From: an uncultured Bacteroidales bacterium
Lineage (GTDB): Bacteria; Bacteroidota; Bacteroidia; Bacteroidales; F082
Direction: 5' to 3'
NCBI GenBank assembly: GCA_947304185.1
Contig: CAMZAM010000022.1
Location: forward strand, 1-33,576
DNA: 33,576 nucleotides
Shown here: positions 1 to 6,139 of the stretch, in pieces
How the letters are laid out: each line of letters starts with the position of its first letter
How positions within the stretch are numbered: the first letter of the stretch is position 1
Translations under genes and position numbers: made by a program
The notes under the pieces: model-generated
The model's input: only the letters and a program-made list of their open reading frames with translations
Told to the model about the DNA's origin: nothing
Databases searched by the model: none

Positions 1-779
1 TTATTGCTCATGTTGCTGAAATCGACGGCCGTGCACTGCTGCAAAATCAACATCATGTAGTTTTGTTTGTCAATTCCGGTGGCGACCACATCGCGGTCGG
101 CCATATATTCGTGGAGACTCTGTAACTCTCTCTTATACAAGTAGATAAACGGGTTGAACCATTGGATAATCATCATCAACTCCACGAAAAGTATGTCGAC
201 TGAATGATGGTGGGCTATGTGGCTCATCTCGTGGCGGACAATCTCCGCATTCACGTTTTCATTCGGGAAGAAGGCGTAGTTGAAAAACGAATATGAGCCA
301 TGCTCTTTCCCTGTGAAAACTGCGATATATCCCGGCATTTTCTTCTTCGGCGAGCGGATGATTATATAAATGATTTTTCCAAGCTTGAAGAGGAACACCA
401 GCGCCGCGCCGATAGCACCTATAAGCCATATACGTTCTATGAGTCCCATAAAATCAAATGTCCTCCGATTATTTGCTGTTACCGGCGCGGCGCTTCCATC
501 GGTCGTCACCTCGGCTGGAGTGCTGATTATCACACCATCGGCAGTGATTATCACCTCATCGAGCATTATGCCTTGAAACAGGCTCTGACGGTAGCTCACA
601 ATCTGCGGGGTGTTTCTGCCGATATACACGCCGGCTGCCGGCAATATCAGCGAGAAACCGAGTGCGATGATGAGGAACGCGCGGTTAAAAGCCAGTCGGT
701 TACTGTTGATGAACAACAGACGGTATGCTACCCAGAGGAGCGCTACTGCTATTGCTATTGAAATTATATTTAGTGCCAT
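1..779 (-). CDS. M56 family (BlaR1/MecR1-like) membrane metallopeptidase, C-terminus beyond left edge
   Basis: The reading frame starts at an ATG at 779-777 and runs off the window after 259 residues. Three hydrophobic segments are visible at about residues 2-23, 33-54 and 113-141. They are followed by the zinc motif HEMSH (183-187) and a downstream HEYMAD (223-228), whose glutamate is the expected third zinc ligand of M56 peptidases. In this family the membrane peptidase senses an envelope signal and triggers inactivation of a BlaI-type repressor. The repressor gene lies just upstream on the same strand, which supports this pairing. The ligand is unknown, and the missing C-terminus (sensor or TonB-like domain in relatives) cannot be judged. 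The family call is firm; a role in beta-lactam response is not shown. Confidence 0.9.
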   Translation of the reverse strand, partial: MALNIISIAIAVALLWVAYRLLFINSNRLAFNRAFLIIALGFSLILPAAGVYIGRNTPQIVSYRQSLFQGIMLDEVIITADGVIISTPAEVTTDGSAAPVTANNRRTFDFMGLIERIWLIGAIGAALVFLFKLGKIIYIIIRSPKKKMPGYIAVFTGKEHGSYSFFNYAFFPNENVNAEIVRHEMSHIAHHHSVDILFVELMMIIQWFNPFIYLYKRELQSLHEYMADRDVVATGIDKQNYMMLILQQCTAVDFSNMSN

Positions 780-798
780 AACAATTTGTTTTAATGTG

Positions 799-935
799 TC
801 ACTTCGTGAAATATGCTGCTTCGCAGAATTTGCCGCTTCGCGGAATGTGGAGGCTTCGCCTCATTGGCCCGATGCCACACATTGCAACCGTAGGGAGCAC
901 ACATTCAGCCGAAGGCTGCACATTTGCCGAAGGCA
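799..935. repeat. Array of short perfect hairpins with GAA/TTC triloops between blaI and the M56 gene
   Basis: Seven small inverted repeats follow each other in the 166-base gap: 799-809 (TCAC-ttc-GTGA), 816-826 (CTGC-ttc-GCAG), 833-843 (CCGC-ttc-GCGG), 850-862 (GAGGC-ttc-GCCTC), 865-877 (TGGC-ccgat-GCCA), 906-918 (CAGCC-gaa-GGCTG) and 925-935 (TGCC-gaa-GGCA). Six have a three-base loop closed by a C-G pair on the GAA strand. The first four carry GAA on the minus (mRNA) strand and the last two on the plus strand. Stem sequences differ while loop and closing pair are kept, so structure rather than sequence seems conserved. The array lies inside the predicted blaI-M56 transcript. Confidence 0.75.
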
Positions 936-945
936 CACATTTTTA

Positions 946-1305
946 TTAATCAATTTTTTCAATCATTTTCTTAAGTTCTTCAATCTGCTCCATGCTGAAG
1001 TTTTCTTTCTTCGCGAATGCCGACACGAGGTCGAGGTACGAGTTGTTGAAATAATTCTCAACCAATCCCTTAAGCGAGCTCTCCGAATACTCCTCTTTAC
1101 TTATTAATGGGAAGTAACGGTTGGCCTTGCAGAACGTCTCATGTGCCACGAAACCTTTCTTTTCGAGAATCCTGACGACCGTCAAAACGGTGTTGTATGC
1201 CGGTTTCGGCTCGGGATACGCCGCCATTATCTCGTTGGCAAAACCACTGCCAATCTTCCAAATCACCTGCATTACCTGTTCTTCAGCTTTAGTCAATTCT
1301 TTCAT
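946..1305 (-). CDS. blaI: BlaI/MecI family transcriptional repressor
   Basis: The 119-residue protein has the length and layout of BlaI/MecI/CopY repressors: an N-terminal winged helix (about residues 5-75, beginning LTKAEEQVMQVIW and including the recognition-helix stretch AYNTVLTVVRILEKKGFV) and a C-terminal dimerisation helix region (about 80-119). Such repressors bind palindromic operators as dimers and are cleaved or released after activation of a partner M56 peptidase, which is encoded directly downstream. A promoter with nested inverted repeats sits just upstream, consistent with autoregulation. In Bacteroidota these pairs often control genes unrelated to beta-lactamase, so the symbol denotes family only. 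Confidence 0.92.
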   Translation of the reverse strand: MKELTKAEEQVMQVIWKIGSGFANEIMAAYPEPKPAYNTVLTVVRILEKKGFVAHETFCKANRYFPLISKEEYSESSLKGLVENYFNNSYLDLVSAFAKKENFSMEQIEELKKMIEKID

Positions 1306-1334
1306 AGCTCATTCTTTTTTTGTAATTAACGCTG

Positions 1335-1342
1335 CAAATATA
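1335..1342 (-). promoter_or_regulatory. Promoter -7 box for blaI-M56
   Basis: On the minus strand TATATTTG matches the Bacteroidota -7 consensus TAnnTTTG exactly. It lies about 30 bases upstream of the blaI start. No clear -33 TTTG is visible; that region is occupied by inverted repeats. Confidence 0.65.
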
Positions 1343-1380
1343 CAACTTATTTTGTAATGTTGTAACTAAAAATTTAGTTA
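1341..1380. promoter_or_regulatory. Nested inverted repeats, probable BlaI operator
   Basis: TACAAC (1341-1346) is mirrored by GTTGTA (1359-1364) with a 12-base spacer. TAACTAAA (1363-1370) is mirrored by TTTAGTTA (1373-1380) with a 2-base spacer. Both cover the spacer and -33 region of the blaI promoter. BlaI/MecI operators are dyads containing TACA/TGTA, which the first repeat resembles. Binding is inferred from position and symmetry only. Confidence 0.5.
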
Positions 1381-1452
1381 AATATAAAAATATTTTTTAA
1401 TATATTGAAAATCAATAGTTTAAGATGAAAATATTTTTTAAGGATGAGACAC

Positions 1453-1483
1453 AAAAAACCCCACCTTTACACGAAAGGCGGGG
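1453..1483 (-). terminator. Intrinsic terminator after rpmF
   Basis: Read on the minus strand, CCCCGCCTTT pairs with AAAGGTGGGG (one G-T pair) around a 5-base loop (1459-1483), followed by a run of T (1458-1453). It lies about 40 bases past the rpmF stop codon. Confidence 0.85.
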
Positions 1484-1525
1484 AAAAACAATATAAAGAT
1501 TATGAAAAAAATTTTCTTTGTTTAA

Positions 1526-1714
1526 TTATTTCTTTGCTCCTTCCATGACGAGCTTTCCTTTGTAATAAAGGTCGCCGTCAACGTAGTATGCTCTGTGATA
1601 AACGTGGATTGTGCCTGTTACTGGGCATGTTGCCAATGTTGGAACCTCAGCTGTGTAGTGAGTTCTTCTTTTCGCGCCTCTTGTATGAGACTGTCTTCGT
1701 TTAGGATGTGCCAT
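1526..1714 (-). CDS. rpmF: 50S ribosomal protein L32
   Basis: The 62-residue basic protein begins MAHPKRRQSHTRGAKRRTHY, the typical L32 N-terminus that threads into the large ribosomal subunit, and has the usual length. Only one cysteine remains (in ATCPVTG). The two CxxC pairs of zinc-binding L32 are replaced by CPVTG and VDGD, so this is a zinc-free form; similar cysteine-poor L32 occurs in other Bacteroidota. The gene follows DUF177/YceD after 20 bases, the classic yceD-rpmF pairing, and is followed by a strong terminator. Confidence 0.97.
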   Translation of the reverse strand: MAHPKRRQSHTRGAKRRTHYTAEVPTLATCPVTGTIHVYHRAYYVDGDLYYKGKLVMEGAKK

Positions 1715-1734
1715 TTTACACTATTTTTTAATTA

Positions 1735-2274
1735 TTACTTATCTATTTTATCTTTCAAATCTTTCATCATTTGTTTCCAAGGATTCTCTTCGTCATCCTC
1801 GTTTGTCGCCTCCGACTGAGAGAAGTTGTGCAGTTTTGCCAGGACTTCCTGGTTGCACAAGCTCTCGTCGTCGTGCGTTCTGTGAATTGGGAGCGACAGG
1901 ATAATGTACTCATAAATCAAATCACTCAAATCGAACTCACTGTCGTTCTTTGTAATGATGATGACATCGTCATTCTTCTCATCTCCCTTCTCGGTACCGT
2001 ATTTCAGGTAAACCTCGGCTGAATTTTTAACAGCCTGCTCATAGTCATCACCGCATCTGTCGCACTGAAGAACCACTTTTCCTTCAAATTTTAACGTCAA
2101 AACGAACATGGTTTCCATTTTTTCGACGCCTAAATGAAGGTTCACAACTCCTTTTTTCACCTCCGAATAATCTCTCTCCGCAAAGAAACTGTCGTTGATA
2201 ACATATTGATAATCAGTATGTCCGAACGGCAAGCCTGCCAATGGAATTGTGAAAATATGATCTTCGTTCTTCAT
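1735..2274 (-). CDS. DUF177/YceD family protein
   Basis: The chosen ATG at 2274 gives a 179-residue protein. A TTG seven codons upstream overlaps the -7 promoter box and is therefore unlikely as a start. The middle carries the family signature with a CxxC (LQCDRCGDDYEQAV), then an acidic stretch and LIYEYIILSLPIHRTH. YceD proteins are linked to 23S rRNA and large-subunit accumulation in bacteria and chloroplasts, and the gene typically precedes rpmF, as here. The C-terminus is acidic then lysine-rich (EENPWKQMMKDLKDK), which is usual in Bacteroidota members. Confidence 0.9.
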   Translation of the reverse strand: MKNEDHIFTIPLAGLPFGHTDYQYVINDSFFAERDYSEVKKGVVNLHLGVEKMETMFVLTLKFEGKVVLQCDRCGDDYEQAVKNSAEVYLKYGTEKGDEKNDDVIIITKNDSEFDLSDLIYEYIILSLPIHRTHDDESLCNQEVLAKLHNFSQSEATNEDDEENPWKQMMKDLKDKIDK

Positions 2275-2292
2275 TTTATCCAATTCGGGGTG

Positions 2293-2300
2293 CAAAAATA
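2293..2300 (-). promoter_or_regulatory. Promoter -7 box for yceD-rpmF
   Basis: TATTTTTG on the minus strand is an exact match to TAnnTTTG, about 20 bases before the ATG at 2274. A TTTG lies at 2326-2323, 22 bases upstream, as a plausible -33 element. Confidence 0.7.
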
Positions 2301-2329
2301 CAACTTTTTTTATTATGAATTACAAAAAA

Positions 2330-3916
2330 TTAATTTTTTAAACATTCTTTCAACATTTCGTCCATCGGCTCGTATAACGGATAGAACGCTTCGTCACCGA
2401 AAATGTTCCTTGCCACGTAGGCTTTAAACAGCTGCTGAGTCTTCGTCTTCGCCACCTCTTTCTGCTCGTCAGTGCCGGTGATGTTTTTGTCTTTCGCCTC
2501 TTTCAGGATGTCGTTCCACATCTTATCGGTGAACCTGAAGTCCTTGTCGAAACTTCTTTCATCGCCAAACTTCAAAATCTCGTCACGATGAGCGTCGGAG
2601 TAGTCGAAGGCATACTGAAACACTATGCTCGCATTGACGATTTTGTTGAAGAAATACTCTGTCGAGTCCTGTTTCAACGGCACGTAGATGTCGGGCATGA
2701 TTCCTCCTCCGCCATAGACGGTCTTTCCTCCCGGTGTGATGTATCTCAGCGAGTCGGCGAAGTGTATGCTGTCGGCGCTGAACATCTCACCAGAGGCGTA
2801 TCTGTCGAAGGCTTCGTAGATGTATTTCTCCCTGTCGCCGTCGTAAGGCTTCTGTATGCAACGGCCCGTCGGGGTGTAGTAACGTGCCACTGTGAGTCTC
2901 AAGCCCGCTCCGTCGCCGAGGTCGAACTGCTCCTGCACCAAGCCCTTGCCGAACGAACGGCGTCCGATGATGGTTCCTCTGTCGTTGTCTTGAAGCGCGC
3001 CGGCCACTATCTCGGAGGCTGACGCTGACCCTTCGTCGATCAACACCTTGACAGGAGTGTCTTCCAACATACCATGCCGGCGCGCGAAGATGTACTGTCT
3101 GTCGCGGTGTTCGCCTTGGGTGTAGACGATGAGACTTCCCTTAGGCAGGAACTCATCGGCGATCTCCACTGCCTCGGAGAGATAGCCGCCACCGTTGTCA
3201 CGAAGGTCGAAGACAAGCTCTTTCATACCTTGCTTCTGCAGCTTCTTCACGGCGTTGACAAACTCCCTATGTGTGGTGGCGTTAAACTTCTGCAGCTTGA
3301 TGTAACCCGTCGTGGCGTCTAGCATATAAGCCACGTCGACGCTATAAGTAGGTATCACATCACGGATGATGGTGAAGTCTAACAGCCCGTCGACGCCACG
3401 ACGAAACATCTTCACGTCGACCTTGGTGCCGCGCGGACCTTTGAGGAGCTTCATCACCTTATTATTATTAATGCCGACACCTGCCACGAGGCTATCGTTG
3501 ACATACACAAGTCTGTCGCCAGCCCTGATGCCTGTCTTCTCCGACGGTCCGCCCTTGATGGTGCTGATGATTGTGACGGTGTCTTTCTCGATCCTGAACG
3601 TCACGCCGATGCCCTCGAAGCTGCCTTGCAGGTCTTCGTTGACCTCTTCAAGCACCTCGGGTTCGAAATATTCGCTGTGCGGATCCATCTTGTCGATGAC
3701 GGTGTTTACCGCCTCGACCTGTAACTTTTCGATGTTGACAGTATCAACGTATTCATTTTCAAGCAGATAGAACACCTTGTCAACCAGATTCATGTCGCCG
3801 CCTTTATTAATAAAGGTGTTGCCCGCGTTGTTTGAACGCGAGATGACGATGCCCATCAACACGCCGAAAGCGATGGCGAGGGCAAGGTAGACAGGTGCTA
3901 AATACTTGTGTTTCAT
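2330..3916 (-). CDS. C-terminal processing peptidase, S41 family
   Basis: The 528-residue protein has an N-terminal membrane anchor or signal (about 8-26), a PDZ domain (about 95-175) and an S41 protease domain. The catalytic serine is S299 in DEGSASASEIVAGALQD and the lysine is K324 in RRSFGKGLVQ; the 25-residue spacing matches the Ser-Lys dyad of tail-specific proteases. It acts in the periplasm or at the membrane on C-termini of envelope proteins. Its ATG overlaps the fabD stop (ATGA), so it is the last gene of the operon beginning with sprE. In Bacteroidota such proteases are common and several paralogues usually exist, so I give no symbol. Confidence 0.93.
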   Translation of the reverse strand: MKHKYLAPVYLALAIAFGVLMGIVISRSNNAGNTFINKGGDMNLVDKVFYLLENEYVDTVNIEKLQVEAVNTVIDKMDPHSEYFEPEVLEEVNEDLQGSFEGIGVTFRIEKDTVTIISTIKGGPSEKTGIRAGDRLVYVNDSLVAGVGINNNKVMKLLKGPRGTKVDVKMFRRGVDGLLDFTIIRDVIPTYSVDVAYMLDATTGYIKLQKFNATTHREFVNAVKKLQKQGMKELVFDLRDNGGGYLSEAVEIADEFLPKGSLIVYTQGEHRDRQYIFARRHGMLEDTPVKVLIDEGSASASEIVAGALQDNDRGTIIGRRSFGKGLVQEQFDLGDGAGLRLTVARYYTPTGRCIQKPYDGDREKYIYEAFDRYASGEMFSADSIHFADSLRYITPGGKTVYGGGGIMPDIYVPLKQDSTEYFFNKIVNASIVFQYAFDYSDAHRDEILKFGDERSFDKDFRFTDKMWNDILKEAKDKNITGTDEQKEVAKTKTQQLFKAYVARNIFGDEAFYPLYEPMDEMLKECLKN

Positions 3917-4797
3917 TCTATTGCAGCACTTGACAACTCGATGTTAGGATTCAGTCTTCTGAACAAGCCCTGAAGCACTGTGCCCGGACCTACTTCAATT
4001 ACCTGGTTGACGCCGGCTGCGATCATGTTCTCCATGGTCTGTGTCCAGCACACTGGCGCCGTGAGCTGCTTGATGAGGTTGGCCTTGATGATCTCAGGGT
4101 CGGTCACCGCTTGTCCTGTGACATTCTGATAAACAGGGCAGATGCCTTTCACGAACTTAGTCTTCTGGATGGCCTCGGCGAGCTCTTCGCGTGCCGGCTC
4201 CATCAGCGGGCTGTGGAATGCACCGCCGACCTTTAACGGCAGGGCGCGTTTCGCACCGGCTTCCTTCATCTTTTCGCAAGCTATCTCAATGCCTTTTACG
4301 CTGCCCGAGATGACCACCTGACCAGGGCTGTTGAAGTTGGCCGGTACCACCACCTCATCGATGGAATCGCAGATATGCTTGATCTTATCGTCTTCAAGGT
4401 TGATGATGGCTGCCATAGTGCCCGGGTTGGCATCGCAGGCTTTCTGCATGGCCATGGCACGCTGTGAGACGAGCTTCAAGCCGTCTTCGAATGTCAAGGT
4501 GTGGTTGGCGACCAAAGCCGAGAACTCACCCAATGAATGTCCGGCTACCATGTCAGGCTTGAAATCTTCCCCCAACATCGTTGCCAATATCACTGAATGA
4601 AGGAAAATCGACGGCTGCGTGACCTTGGTCTGACGCAGATCTTCGTCGGTGCCATCAAACATTATCTCTGTTATTTTGAATTTCAGGATATCATTGGCTT
4701 TATTGAACATTTCCTTTGCCTTCGGGAATCTCTCATAGAGGTCTTTTCCCATTCCTACAAATTGTGCTCCTTGTCCTGGAAAAACGTATGCTTTCAT
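3913..4797 (-). CDS. fabD: Malonyl-CoA:ACP transacylase
   Basis: The 294-residue protein has normal FabD length. It starts MKAYVFPGQGAQFVGMGKDL and has the nucleophile S88 in GHSLGE, and the catalytic histidine H195 in GGAFHSPLM. It transfers malonyl from CoA to acyl carrier protein to supply fatty acid elongation in the cytoplasm. It lies 6 bases after folE and overlaps the following protease gene by 4 bases, so translation is probably coupled. No other fab genes are beside it; its partners must be elsewhere. Confidence 0.97.
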   Translation of the reverse strand: MKAYVFPGQGAQFVGMGKDLYERFPKAKEMFNKANDILKFKITEIMFDGTDEDLRQTKVTQPSIFLHSVILATMLGEDFKPDMVAGHSLGEFSALVANHTLTFEDGLKLVSQRAMAMQKACDANPGTMAAIINLEDDKIKHICDSIDEVVVPANFNSPGQVVISGSVKGIEIACEKMKEAGAKRALPLKVGGAFHSPLMEPAREELAEAIQKTKFVKGICPVYQNVTGQAVTDPEIIKANLIKQLTAPVCWTQTMENMIAAGVNQVIEVGPGTVLQGLFRRLNPNIELSSAAIE

Positions 4798-4803
4798 AAA
4801 AAA

Positions 4804-5418
4804 TTAATGTAAATTTGTTCCAATTAAATTTAAAAACTCTGCTCGTGTCTCGCCGCGTTCAAAGGCTCCCACGAAATCTGATGTCGTCGTCACTGAATTG
4901 AGCTTCTGCACGCCTCGCATGCACATGCAGAGGTGACGAGCCTCGATGACCACGGCGACTCCCAGCGGATGCAGCGCCTCGTTGATGGCTTCCTTGATCT
5001 GGGTTGTGAGGCGTTCCTGAACCTGCAGACGGCGCGCATATACTTCGACAACTCTCGCTATCTTGCTCAAGCCGGTGATGTAACCGTTAGGAATATATGC
5101 CACATGCGCCTTTCCGATAAATGGTATCATGTGATGCTCGCACATCGAAAACAGCTCGATGTCCTTGACTATCACCATCTGACGGTAGTCTTCTTTAAAT
5201 CTTGCGGACAGCAGAATCTCCATCGGGTCCATCTCATAGCCTTGGGTGAGAAACTGCATCGACTTCGCTACACGCTGAGGTGTCTTCAAAAGTCCTTCGC
5301 GGTTAGGGTCTTCGCCCAACAACTGCAGGATGGCTCTGTAATGCTCCATCAGCTTCTGCGTACGCTCAGGATTATAATGTTCGATCTTCTCGTAACCGAT
5401 AATTTCGTTGTTATTCAT
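4804..5418 (-). CDS. folE: GTP cyclohydrolase I
   Basis: The ATG at 5418 ([15 protein letters not shown]) gives 204 residues, close to the family norm; an upstream ATG at 5484 would lie deep inside the preceding gene. Zinc ligands are C93 and H96 in [10 protein letters not shown] and C164 in RHLCMCMRG. It opens GTP to 7,8-dihydroneopterin triphosphate, the first step of folate (and queuosine-related) synthesis. It overlaps the end of the preceding membrane-protein gene by 8 bases and is followed by fabD after 6 bases. Presence in an envelope operon has no obvious functional link and looks like transcriptional co-location. Confidence 0.97.
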   Translation of the reverse strand: MNNNEIIGYEKIEHYNPERTQKLMEHYRAILQLLGEDPNREGLLKTPQRVAKSMQFLTQGYEMDPMEILLSARFKEDYRQMVIVKDIELFSMCEHHMIPFIGKAHVAYIPNGYITGLSKIARVVEVYARRLQVQERLTTQIKEAINEALHPLGVAVVIEARHLCMCMRGVQKLNSVTTTSDFVGAFERGETRAEFLNLIGTNLH

Positions 5419-5773
5419 TAGATTTTTTTGTCTTTTTAGCGAGTTTATAAGTCTCAAAAATGCTGTAAACCAGATAATAGGCAAGGAATGTCACCGCAAA
5501 ACGCTTGGCGTCTTCCTTGAAGGTGATTGCATAGATGAATATTATCGCCAGATATATCACCATCTTCGCCACAGTAGCGCCCATATAGAAGTTGGTAAAC
5601 CTGCGCATGTCTTTCTTTTTCGCCTTGTCGGCAAAATAAAACACTATTATCCCGACGATGAAGAAGAACCCGACGATAGCCGGCCACCACACCGTGAGAT
5701 GTGCACGCAGAAACACCGACGCCACTGTTATCACCAGCGTCAGGATACACAGCTGTTTTATGAATCTGTTCAT
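5411..5773 (-). CDS. Small four-helix membrane protein of unknown function
   Basis: The 120-residue protein has four probable membrane segments (about 6-23, 28-48, 63-85, 92-108), with a basic loop [12 protein letters not shown] between the second and third and a lysine-rich tail. I do not recognise a named domain. Its size and four-helix layout resemble small proteins that in other Bacteroidota stand between bactofilin and ATP synthase genes (AtpI/AtpZ-like in shape), but that is recollection of context, not a demonstrated homology. Its ATG overlaps the bactofilin stop codon (ATGA, 5770-5773) and its stop overlaps the folE start, so it is translationally embedded in the operon. Confidence 0.8.
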   Translation of the reverse strand: MNRFIKQLCILTLVITVASVFLRAHLTVWWPAIVGFFFIVGIIVFYFADKAKKKDMRRFTNFYMGATVAKMVIYLAIIFIYAITFKEDAKRFAVTFLAYYLVYSIFETYKLAKKTKKSNE

Positions 5774-6135
5774 TTCTTAGGTGTTTCAGGCGCTTTCTGC
5801 GACATGTCGCATCTTCCGGTGAAGATGGCTCCGACCTCGATGAACAGCTGCTTGGTGAAGAGCTCGACCTCGAGACGTGATGTCGATTTCATTGTGGTAA
5901 GCTCCTCGACTCTCACGGTGCCTTTCACGCGACCCGAGATGTCGGCGCTGTTGCACATGATGTCGCCTTCCACTATGCCTTGTTGTCCGATGACGACTTT
6001 GCCCGTCGATTTCACGGTTCCGATGATGGTGCCGTCGACGCGGATGTCGCCAGTGGCGCTGATTTCACCTTTAATGGTTGTTCCGTTACCGATAAGGTTG
6101 TTTCTTACAGGTGATTCTTGATTGTTTGAACTCAT
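5770..6135 (-). CDS. Bactofilin (polymer-forming cytoskeletal protein)
   Basis: The 121-residue protein has the bactofilin core: short glycine- and valine/isoleucine-rich beta-helix turns (IGNGTTIKGEISATGDIRVDG, with G-x-I/V repeats through VRVEELTTMKSTSRLEVELF at about residues 13-100), flanked by short polar tails. Bactofilins polymerise without nucleotide and scaffold envelope processes at the inner membrane, often with M23 peptidases. It starts 4 bases after the sprE stop and overlaps the next gene by 4 bases. The coupling to a T9SS lipoprotein gene is notable. An M23 peptidase gene lies about 5 kb away on the other strand. Confidence 0.92.
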   Translation of the reverse strand: MSSNNQESPVRNNLIGNGTTIKGEISATGDIRVDGTIIGTVKSTGKVVIGQQGIVEGDIMCNSADISGRVKGTVRVEELTTMKSTSRLEVELFTKQLFIEVGAIFTGRCDMSQKAPETPKK

Positions 6136-6139
6136 AGCT

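Noticed and set aside
300..761. Plus-strand frame of 153 residues at the left edge.
   Set aside because: It is antisense to the M56 peptidase, which has clear membrane helices and the HEMSH zinc site.
1526..1714. Loss of three of four zinc-ribbon cysteines in L32, which could look like a damaged gene.
   Set aside because: Cysteine-poor L32 with CPxTG in place of CxxC is a normal variant in many Bacteroidota; the protein is otherwise intact.
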